Assembly: GCA_009746045.1 (NCBI GenBank)
Contig: RPFO01000167.1
Location: 1 to 62,000, forward strand
DNA: 62,000 bases
Source of the DNA: Mesostigma viride
Lineage: Eukaryota > Streptophyta > Mesostigmatophyceae > Mesostigmatales > Mesostigmataceae
Direction: 5' to 3'
This document shows positions 53,191-62,000 of this stretch, one piece after another. Made by a program: the position numbers and the translations under genes. Positions within the stretch are counted from its first letter, which is position 1; each line of letters starts with the position of its first letter. The notes under the pieces were generated by a model, which saw only the letters and a list, made by a program, of their open reading frames with translations, had not been told where the DNA came from and made no database searches.

Positions 53191-54477
53191 TAATTTACCC
53201 CCCCCTCCCCCCCAAAACTTTCCGTGTAGAGCAGGCCTTAGTCTGTGACCTGGATCGAGGCAAATGACTTGCAAAGGGATGTATACATGGCATGAGGTCA
53301 TGACGCATACCCACCCCAGACCTTGCCGGATCGCCGTCTATCGTGTCCGATTGCTGCTGTGGCATGCCTTAGGCATGAAGGAGAAAGGGGGTCTCTGCCT
53401 TTCTTCCTGTAATTGTGCACATACAGGGATTAAAAGCACTCCGGTGCTCTGTGACTCCCCAACGGGAGCACGAGGTAATTAATTAATATAGCCACCCCAA
53501 GTGCATGTGTGGGAAGAACGCACGTGACCAAACTCGGTGAACATAGTGATTGGATCGGGCCATAGCCGCTAGCCGGCCCTGCAACTAGAGGCTAGAGAGC
53601 TAACATCAATCCCATTTCCACTTCATTTAGGATTTATGCTCACATGACGCAGCCGTCGTGACAGCGCCGTCGAGCCGAGCTTCCGGCTCCGCGCCTGCGT
53701 CAGTGTCCATGCCTCTGCCCTCATATGTAAGTCAGGCTACGTTTCACGAGGGTGACCCCGCTAGCCTGGCTTGGGCGTACTAAGGCCGGGACCGCCCGTC
53801 GCCCGCGCCATACCGATCTGGGTCTTCATGTCATCCTCGCGTGCGAACTGCAATTCACAGTAGCAAACTGTCGAGCAGTTTGAAGCAGCCAGTCTGTAGC
53901 AGGTTAGTTCACCTTAGCTAGTGTCATCCAAGAGGTGGAGCTGCTGGGGCGGTAGTCTGCCAAGCCGATTTAACATGCTTATCGACTACTAATGCTTGAA
54001 TTCATATACTGATCGACATGACTGAGAATCTTCTGGAGTTCAAGAGGCGGAGACCGATTTCTTCTGGAATTTGGTGTCATTTTATACGCACCAAACCAGC
54101 CACGAGCCACGAGATACTAGCCATAACTCAGTGAAGGCGGCCCATAACTTTTACGTCAGTTGGGCTCCAAATTTTGCCATGACTATCACAATCGCTTCGT
54201 CTTGCTAAGACGCACAGGCCGATTGCTCGCACCACGACGCAGCGCAGCCTAGCTGGCGCCGCTGCGCTGAGCCCTGAAGCTACGTCTGAGGCTACGTTGG
54301 CCTGGACCAGCCCAGAAGGCAGCGGTGCCAATAATCGAGCCTTTAATATTAGTTGTCTACTCGGCTCCTCCTGAGGCCTCCGGCGCCATCGGCATTGCCT
54401 GACCCCAAACGCAGCTGCCCCGAAGAACCTCGTTGGAGCGAGGTCGCCTTAGATATGGACTCCCTCGGCTAAATTAA
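53191..54477. other. Gene-free, repeat-bearing stretch
   Basis: Contains a LINE-type end (CTCCCCAACGGGAG then TAATTAATTAAT, 53456-53486) and a decayed relative of the 34570 MITE (GGATTTATGCTCACATGACG near 53630). The rest shows nothing I can identify. Confidence 0.4.
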
Positions 54478-55255
54478 ATTAAAGTAAATTATAACATGCC
54501 TCCGTGGGGAGATCATGTAGCACATATTCCATGATGGATGGGGTGGAGGAAGCCACGTGATCGAACTATCCTAACTCTAAGCTATCTATAGTCTAGAAAA
54601 TCCTCACTGCACTACTCATCAAAACGCCTCCTCCGCTTGGGCCGGGAGGGGGCTTGCCCACAGGGTCGGGTGTGTGCGCCTCGGCCTTGACAATCTTCTT
54701 CCACCGCGTCTTGTCCTGCATGGCAGTCCAAAGACGGGAGAGAGAGTGGATGCGGTACTCAAACTGGGCTGGGACCACTAGGTCGTCCAGCAACATCTGG
54801 GTGTAGGTCGTGACAGGTTTCCCTACCCTTTTGGGAATGCCCTCGGGGCCAGGCCAGGTCAGAATGTGTCGCCCTGGCTGGCCAAGCCGCTGGGGGCCGG
54901 CCAGACCAAGGGCGTGTCGACCTGGCTGGTGCGAGCAAGGTGTCCTACAAATGCTATCCTACGCTGCCTAATCTCGTCCGAAATACGAGGCATGCCATGA
55001 TACAAAGACTCTGATGACGGGCGCTCTGAAAAACCTACGTTAAGGACCTGTCGGAGCATCCTGTAAACCGTGCCGTCTAGCCTAGCTGCCAGTTTGGGTG
55101 TGAGTGTCCACGCCTCGGCGCCATACGAGAGCACCGTGAGGACGAGGACCTTGAAGAGCATGCGCTTGCGGTGCTCGCCCAGGCCCTTCGAGCGCCAGTA
55201 GGTGTTGAGCGAACGGAGGCTTGGCCCAGGAAAGTGGCACCGAAAAACGGGACAT
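54478..55255 (-). pseudogene. LINE 3' end fragment (ORF2 C-terminus)
   Basis: Minus frame: LVLTVLSYGAEAWTLTPKLA, SLYHGMPRISDEIRQRRI and AFVGHLARTSQVDTP, matching the 33.4-34.3 kb copy. Its 3' tail is at the left (CTCCGTGGGGAG, TAAATTAAATTAAAG, 54472-54517). It abuts ORF1-like sequence of opposite orientation at about 55255. Confidence 0.65.
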
Positions 55256-56810
55256 TTCATGGATGAATTAAGTGTTTTACGGGACGCACGCCTCGCTTCT
55301 GGCACAGTCTGTGCCAGCACGCCCGTCTCATGCAGATCGCTACCACCTGAACCGCATCCGTCTGCTGAGCGGCCGCACATGCCGCTACCCAAATCACTGC
55401 TGGCCGCCTGCCCAGCTTCCCTCGCGCCCACCAGTTCATGCAGCACATCGCTCTCTGCTCCCTCGATCCTCAGGCGCTCCGACGACGAGCTCTGGGCGGC
55501 TCCCCGGCCCCGGTCCACCGTCTCCGCCGCGGCCGTGACGGAAACCACCCTTGAATCGCTTTCAGTCCTCAACGGAGGCCTTCGAGCAGCACGTGACCCC
55601 CCTCGCCGCAGATGCCGGCGGCCATATGGGAGGCACGCTGGCTGCCGAGCTCCCGCCCCTCCTTTCCATCACCACCACCGCCACCTCCACTGCCAGTGCC
55701 ACCGACGCCATCACGTGACGGTACCGCCCAGCTCCTCGATATCTCGACAAGCGGCTCGCGGACCACGCCATCGCCATCGAGTGCTTACAAATTACACATG
55801 CAGGACATTAATTGCCGCCAGGCCGCCAGCCCCAGTGCTGGCCCAGCCGGCGATGCACCGGCCTCCCACCCAGACCTGGGCCGACATGCTGCTGAGCCGC
55901 CGTCGACCTGACCGGCCTCCACCACGTACCTCCACCACCTCCGCCATCGTCGCACAGCTCAAGCAACAGGCGCTCGACCTCCGCGTCGGAGGAGGCCGAG
56001 ATCGACAAACGCAGCCTTAACGTCATCGTCAAGCGTTTCGACCAGCCGCACTGAGGACGAGACCTTCAAGTCCCTTGCCAAGGCGTTTGCATGAGAACAA
56101 AATCCTTGTCCCCATGAATGCCCCCATGATGCATACGATATTTGTAACATTCGTGTAATTATTTTCTAATGAGATTAGCATAGTACTCCGTGGCATGCCC
56201 ATGCGCATGACACACAAGTACTGACTTACTTACTTGTCCCCATGGCTCTCACTGGTGAGGTCAAGCCGGGGTTGATCAATCCGCCTTCCCCGCTCAGGGG
56301 GTAAGGCTGGACCGTCCCCGCTGCTCCTCACCTTTTGACAGCATGGCGGATAAGATGGCGTTCGTCAAGCGTCGCAAGCAGGTGTGACCTCCGACAAGCT
56401 GGACGATGACTTGACCATGGCGCGGCAACAGCGGCGTCGGGAGCTCTGGCCAACCTACCTCGAGCTCCGGCAAGCAGCAGGGAAGAAGCCAGTTTACTGG
56501 AGGGGGGCGCTGCCACTGATCTACGTTGACCTCAAGCCATGGCCGGCGACCCCCGCCACCCCCGCCACCCCAGCCTAGGGGAAATATAGAAGGTGTACTG
56601 CATAGGTAGGGTTAGCTTTAGTGGCTCAAGCCCATGAGCGTATGTATTGCCTGTATGGGAACCGTACCAGATGATGTATTAGCCTGTAGTCCTCCACCTG
56701 CAGGTTGTCGCCCTGATTGTATAACAAACCCATAGATGCCCCTTTCTCAGGGCTATGTGTTACATATGCTCCCAACGGAGCTATGATTTTAATTAATTAA
56801 TTTAAGTAGT
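55256..56810 (+). pseudogene. LINE ORF1-like remnant with 3' tail
   Basis: Broken plus-strand frames. Around 55960-56090 they read KRSLNVIVKRFDQP and EDETFKSLAKAFA, and at 56396-56540 KLDDDLTMARQQRRRELWP and KPVYWRGALPLIYVDLK, the same domain as at 51889-52272. The tail at 56757-56810 is CTCCCAACGGAG followed by TTAATTAATTAATTTAAG. An ATTTTCTAATGAGATTAGCA piece near 56160 may be an inserted fragment. Confidence 0.45.
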
Positions 56811-57080
56811 TAGCCATGCAGGCTTTGCCCATGCAGAGAGCGCCACTCTCTGCTGAGACGCCATGCAATGCCCTAGCCATTGCTTAGCGATGATCATCTT
56901 CCACCCCATCATGTCAACACCTCAGATGTTGGAATAGATGCGCACCCAGAGTAGGCCGGTGGCAGTTTACACCCACCACCTGCAGGTTGTAGCTAGCTCA
57001 GAGTGTATCCATATGCCCCTTCTCAGTGATATGTGTTACTGATATGCTCCCCACGGAGATACGTTCTTAATTAATTCATT
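56811..57080 (-). repeat. Interspersed repeat copy (matches 14800-15110 reversed)
   Basis: Reverse complement shares GCTAAGCAATGGCTAGGGCA, GCGTCTCAGCAGAGAGTGG and GAGAAGGGGCATATGG with 14840-15070. Ends CTCCCCACGGAG then TTAATTAATTC at 57040-57077. Confidence 0.6.
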
Positions 57081-57379
57081 ACTTACTACAACAAAAATAC
57101 ACCAAGTCTACGAACTGGTAGATTTCGTCAGACTTGGTGGCCTTGAAGCACTTGTCCCCGAGATTTGATCAGATTTGGTCCAAAGTTATGAATTTTTCAT
57201 TTCTCGGACCATCGTGTCCGTAGATGGACATGAAATAAAGACGTTACGGAATCTACAACCTACACGTGCCGCGACTTCGTCGGGGGTTCAGTTTCCAGGA
57301 AGGTTAATTCATTACTTAATGACTGAGAATGACTCATGCTTACCGAGCTCCGTGTCTCTCCAACACACGCATGTGTTTT
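57081..57379. other. Gene-free stretch
   Basis: AT-rich, ORFs under 70 codons only, no motif recognised. Confidence 0.4.
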
Positions 57380-57715
57380 GATCTATAAACCTCAGGTTCC
57401 GGGAGGGGCCTTTGTATTATCTCAAATCGGCAGCTCTCAATGAGTTCCAAACCTACTAATTGCTTCTGGACTATCGATGGAGCAGCCTTCCTGCATCCGG
57501 TGCGCTTTTGCTACTTCCTCAGTGTTGGATTGCACCCACAGTTGGGCCTGCGCCATGATGCATGCAGAGAGAGAGAGTCCTCTGTGGCCTGGCCACTTGA
57601 TCAGGCAGTGAGAGAAGCTAGGGCACCCTCCCTCCCTCCCACGTTGTGTGCAGGGGTCTAGGTTCCACTATTGGTACCCACGTAACGCAGTCTACATGCT
57701 ATTAATTAATCAAAT
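57380..57715 (-). repeat. Interspersed repeat copy (same family as 43868-44215, reversed)
   Basis: Contains GGGAGGGGCCTTTGTATTAT, ATCGATGGAGCAGCCTTCCT, GAGAGAAGCTAGGGCACCCT and ends ACGTAACGCAGTC then TATTAATTAATC, the reverse of the intron 7 copy over its whole length. Confidence 0.65.
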
Positions 57716-58281
57716 GAGATTAATTAATCAAATGATGGAGACACGCGTATGCAACATGCAGGATCGAGGTCTGTGTATGCAACATAGCACACTCGATACC
57801 GACCGGGCTGAATTCTGCACACAAACTCTCCTGGCTGTGAGCTACTTGGTATCATTCAAAAATTTGCAATACATAGTACTGGGTCACCCTCTGTGCAACG
57901 TTGCATAATTCCCGGTGATGCACACAGCGTCTTTATACCGGGCATCAAGTATGCGCCACAGATGGCACGCAGCGGCCTCAAACACTGCCTCCACCAAGGT
58001 TACTGTCACGTGGTTTCTATCTTAGTCTGTGGTTACTATCTTAGTGTCCCAAAATGCACCAACGTCTGCCATACGTGGTCGCAGACTGTGGCAGCATGCC
58101 GACCGGTCAATCGGGATCATGCAAAGTGTCCTGTCAACCGGTCTCTGTTTCCCATCGGCTTCACTGGGGTGACCGACGGATCGCTGTGCATGTGTGGCGC
58201 AAGTTCAGGCATTCTTGAAACCAAAAAGTGCCGTCATTGGATCCAGGTCAGGGCACGCGCCTGCGTGCATACAATGTCGGC
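57716..58281. other. Gene-free stretch downstream of the membrane-protein gene
   Basis: Must contain the 3' UTR of the minus-strand gene that stops at 58282. Plus-strand ORFs here overlap that gene's last exon and are not supported. Confidence 0.4.
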
Positions 58282-60298
58282 TCAGTTCACCCGCTGTGAT
58301 CGCGGCTTCTTGCCCGAGTTCTCCCGGGTGGAAGGCTTCCCCAACGCCTTGCCCCCACCGGCCGCACCTGTCAGTAGCCGCTGCGCCTTAGAGCCAGCGT
58401 CCTTTGCGACAGCGACTGCGACATCAAGCCTGCATGGCATGGGAGCGGGGCATGCCCAGAAGAAGTGAAGAAAGGGTGTTACGGGCGAGTTTAGTGAGAC
58501 TTGATGGTGAAACATATTTTAACATCTTAATCTTGACGGTGCAACGGGTTACACAGAGTTGGGGCAGCAGCTCAAGCCATCCCGCGGTTGGTTAGTGACA
58601 GGCATCGCAAAAGCAGCACAAAACTTGGAGGCTGCGCTGGTTTTTGGCCACAATCGCCGCCAGTAACTCCTGCTAGCATCGCCAGCCACCATCGTTTGTT
58701 CTTGCACATATCACGGCTATAACAACCGCATTGCTGAGATGATTGTGATTGCTGTCACTGCTAAATACATGACCGTTATAAGCACTGCAACTTATTAGCT
58801 TGGTGGCACGGGCCGCCACACACTCACTGAGTGCCCGACCCCGGCCCACTTGGTTGGAAGGAAAGCACAACCACGCCTGCCCCACTGGAAGGAAAGACAA
58901 CCAAGCCTGCCCCCCCCACTTCTTCCCCCCCCTCCCTGCGCCTGCTCCCCCCCCCGCACGTACTTGTCCTGGCTGAAGAAACCGATGACGATGACGGCGA
59001 TCAGCAGCACAGGCAGCAGAGAGGTGGCTTGCAGCTCCTGCGGATGGGGCAAGGCGAGACCCACGAGCGCGCAAGGAGCGCACCACATAACCCGCAACAT
59101 AAACATAAACATAGCCAAAACATGGCACGTCAGGTGCTTGTCTCCACCATTTGCTGCAAATGCACATGAACAGCACACCGCCAGACATGACCAGCAATCA
59201 CCCTGCAACGCCCACGATGAGGTTCCCCTAGCAGGGGAAGCTATTCAATATGGTCCCGACGACACAGTTCATAGTTAATTGCAACCAGGTGCGGCAGTCC
59301 GCCATGGGCCTGGTAATGTCCTGAGGTCTTCCATCCCAAATTTCCAAGGAAGGTTAATCCCAAGTGCCACCAGCCAGGGTCACACAGGGGGACTAGCGTG
59401 CCGTTGGGTCCCCTCGGATACAAATCCTCAGATCCAGCATGCGACTCTGATCCAGCATGCGACTTTGATCCAGCATGCGACTTTGATCCAGCGTGCGCGG
59501 CATCCTCCGCCCCTCGGTCCGTGCGCCGCTCCGTCAGCTGCCCAGGCCATTCCCGCCCCCACCCCCCTTCAACCTACCTCTCCATTCGACCTACCTCCCC
59601 AACTGCCGGTTCCCCCATGCGGACCACCACACAGACACTCCCATCTGGCGCCTCACGCCACATCCTACATTAGCCGCATCTGGCTCCTCACGCCCCCCTA
59701 CGAAATTGGAGTCCAAACACCTTCCAATAGTATAAAAGGTACTCCCATGCGGCACCTCACATGCCACATCTACTCAGGGTACATGAGTAGACCATGCTCC
59801 GGTGATTGCCCTGTGCTCGGGGGCCAGCGTGCCGTGTGCCAGGCTCACGTTGGGCGCCTCCCATCCCCCTCGGTGTGAACCAACCCCCCATAGTTACCCA
59901 CATCCACCCCCACAAGGATGCTGGGGGGGGAATGTACTGTGCGGCGAAGTTCGGTGGGGGCGAAGTACGGTGGGGGCGATGTACGATGGGGGCGAAGTAC
60001 GGTGGGGGCGATGCACTGTGGGGGCGATGTGCGGTGGGGGCGATGTACGGTGGGGCGATGTACGGTGGGGCGATGTACGGTGGGGCGATGTACGGTGGGG
60101 GCGATGTGCGGTGGGGGCGATGTACGGTGGGGCGATGTACGGTGGGGGATACTCACGTCGGGCGCCTGCTGCGGGCGCGCAGTCACGCGCAGCACACCAA
60201 CGTCTGCGTGCGACGAGAGGTCGACCTCTCGCGTCTCTGATTGGACGGCGTGTGTGCGCGAAACATGCGGGTGGTCGCACAGCACCTTGACGATGTAC
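58282..60298 (-). CDS. 3' end of a single-pass membrane protein gene (three exons, 5' partial)
   Basis: Three minus-strand exons join with agreeing phases. 60298-60157 (acceptor GCGCAG, donor GTGAGT) encodes YIVKVLCDHPHVSRTHAVQ and further beta-like sequence ending RPQQAPD. 59037-58964 (CCGCAG, GTACGT) encodes ELQATSLLPVLLIAVIVIG and FFSQDK, a transmembrane helix. 58429-58282 (ATGCAG, TGA at 58284) encodes a 49-residue lysine/arginine-rich tail. The layout, a large luminal part, one membrane span and a short basic tail, resembles gp210/NUP210 nucleoporins, but the sequence alone does not prove it. Upstream exons are not resolved; minus-strand frames near 60440-60660 are candidates. The intron 60156-59038 contains a tandem array. 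Confidence 0.5.
59935..60150 (+). repeat. 15-18 bp tandem array
   Basis: About 13 imperfect copies of CGGTGGGG(G)CGATGTA inside the intron of the membrane-protein gene; ORFs across it are artefacts. Confidence 0.9.
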
Positions 60299-62000
60299 CT
60301 GCGCGCCAGCATGCGAATCAAGCCATGTGTGTTGCAAACACCGGCACGTCAGCACGACAGCGCACCTGCGCGCAGAAGCATGCGTCGCGTCACGCCGCGA
60401 AGACAAAAACTTGTCACGCCTCGACAGCATTGCCAGTGCTGATTGCCACAAACATGAGCCGTGGGTTCGCAAAAACGGCTGCGCGTCGGATCGTGTGCCC
60501 CAAAGCACAGCATGCACACCAGCATGGCCACCCATTCTGAAACTGGTCACAGCGACCGAGTTTGCGCGCGCCGACAGCTGCCCGCTCTTCCACCACCACG
60601 CATGCGCATCTCGTGTGGCCAACACACACAGCGGCAGCGTCCAGCGTGAAGACAAGGTGGTGTGGTGGGTGAAACGTACCCATTACCCAGGAAACATCCG
60701 GTGGCGGCTGGGGTGGGCAACAACCCATTTCTAGGCCTTTGATTCAAGGAATCAGACAACCCATTTCTGGGCCTTTGATTCAAGGAACAGGAGGTTGAAC
60801 GTAGAACCAGGAACAACGTGTTTGCAGCACCATGTACTGTTGCTGGCGACTCGACGGGGAACTACATGCTGGCCGCTGCCGCCACCGCCACCACAGCAGC
60901 AACAGCAGCAGCTGCAGCCACAGGGCTGCCCCATGAGGTCGGCCATGGTTGCGCAATGCCTTGCACTCACGATTGGGGGGGAAGTTCGGAAAACTCGAAG
61001 AAGCGTGCGTGGAAGAGCGGCGTCGTAGAGACGGCCACGTCCGGCCTGGTCGTGGGGGATGGGGTTGTAGGAGGGCGGTGCCGATGGTGGTGGTGGTGTG
61101 TGTGTGTGGGGGGGGGGGGGGGGGGGGGGGGGGTTGGGGTAGAGGAGGGGGTTATAGGGCCAGGCGTGCCATGTGGCAGTTGTGGCAGCTGTGAAGAGTC
61201 TTGGTCCCAGGCATGCGGTGGACCAATGCACATGTCGGGAAGGACACCAAGGGCAAAGACACTGGGCTATGCTTTGGGCCCGGGGTGGATGCGTCATGGG
61301 TCATGGGTCATGGGTCATGGGACATGAGGCATGGCAAGATATGGCACATGCGCCACGAGGCACGGGGCACGACACCCGCATGCTGACAAGCAAACCCCCA
61401 CTTCAGACGCGGGATGGTTCAGACGTTCCACCAATCTGATCTCCGATGATAAGCAGAAATGGTGCTTTGCAACGTGGCTGATAGCAGTTACACAAGGCCA
61501 CACGGCTACCAGCACTGCCTGGAGCGCCAGTGGGTCAACCCTCGCACGGGTGTGACAAGGGTGGCGGCACGTGGCCACCCATGGGTCGAATGAGCGGGCC
61601 CCGTTGTAACCACACACGGCCCGAGAGCCAGGCTGCACGCTTTCCGGCATGTAAACGGAGCGGAGAGGGAACACCTCCGGCATGTAAACGGGGCGGAGAG
61701 GGAACACCGCCTCACCCTACTTCACATAGTCGCATATCCCGAACAACAAATGGGACTTCTTTGGATGGGAAAGAGAAACTTAGACACGTGTAAGCACTTA
61801 CCCACATGTCAGCACTTTATACCCACGTAGTGCTGTAAGCACTCACCCACGGACTAATCTGACGCACTTATAAACCTGTACCCACGTACGAATACTTTCC
61901 TGCATGTAAAAGGCTACCCACAAATTGACTTACCCACACATAAACACTTCAACACACCCTAGAATACCAGTATTTTCTAAAAACCAGCCCCCCCGCCGCA
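60299..62000. other. Unresolved right end of the window
   Basis: May include further upstream exons of the minus-strand membrane-protein gene, but no splice chain could be built. Holds a run of 26 Gs (61108-61133), short GTCATGG repeats (61290-61325), a duplicated GGCATGTAAACGG unit (61646-61690), and TAAGCACT-ACCCAC repeats at 61790-61860. Confidence 0.4.

Noticed and set aside
53785-53825. ACCGCCCGTCGC, similar to the 3' end of 18S rRNA
   Set aside because: Only a dozen bases match; flanks do not follow rRNA.

Overview
The window is nuclear DNA of a GC-rich, intron-rich unicellular eukaryote, most likely an alga or other protist. I infer this from GT-AG introns, TATA boxes and AATAAA signals, housekeeping genes broken by introns full of minisatellites, LINE debris, and a Penelope-like element with an N-terminal GIY-YIG domain, a permuted type known from the green lineage and other protists. 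Nothing here fixes the species.

Region 1 (1-14361) differs from the rest. It is a compact, virus-like or mobile gene block dominated by a near-perfect inverted repeat with no spacer: arms 1342-7850 and 7851-14361, centred between bases 7850 and 7851. Each arm carries the same four genes. Three run outward: a 298-aa coiled-coil/acidic protein, a 204-aa protein with an F-box-like start and a frameshifted C-terminus, and a 425-aa cysteine-rich protein. One RING/TRAF-type zinc-finger gene, with one spliceosomal intron, runs inward. The last two share a bidirectional promoter packed with CCACGGG/CCCGTGG motifs. A further cysteine-rich gene (36-946) and the same motifs continue to the left of the palindrome, whereas the right arm stops abruptly at 14361 against LINE debris. 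This fits an integrated head-to-head dimer whose right copy is truncated; an assembly artefact is not excluded. The arms differ by a single indel that breaks the right copy of the 298-aa gene.

Region 2 (14.4-26.8 kb) holds a LINE scrap and a short repeat, then two divergent host genes: a secreted tubulin-tyrosine-ligase-like protein (minus) and an Elongator subunit 2 (ELP2) homologue (plus, about four exons). One ELP2 intron contains three minisatellites. The last of these lies in a stretch of about 1 kb with no AG dinucleotide that ends exactly at the next splice acceptor.

Region 3 (26.8-35.5 kb) is a retroelement graveyard around one intact element: a 1018-codon Penelope-like ORF (minus). 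LINE fragments appear in back-to-back orientations bounded by small hairpins and TTAATTAA-like ends, and there is one clear MITE.

Region 4 (35.5-50.3 kb) contains a poorly resolved minus-strand gene with a Lin-12/Notch repeat exon and an 11-exon branched-chain aminotransferase gene (plus, 533 aa). Its introns host a 33-bp array, a GT microsatellite, a 23-bp array and a 2-kb 53-bp satellite; the last lies in a GC-AG intron.

Region 5 (50.3-62 kb) is mostly decayed LINE ORF1/ORF2 pieces and short repeats. The exception is the 3' end of a minus-strand gene for a single-pass membrane protein with a basic tail, of unknown identity.
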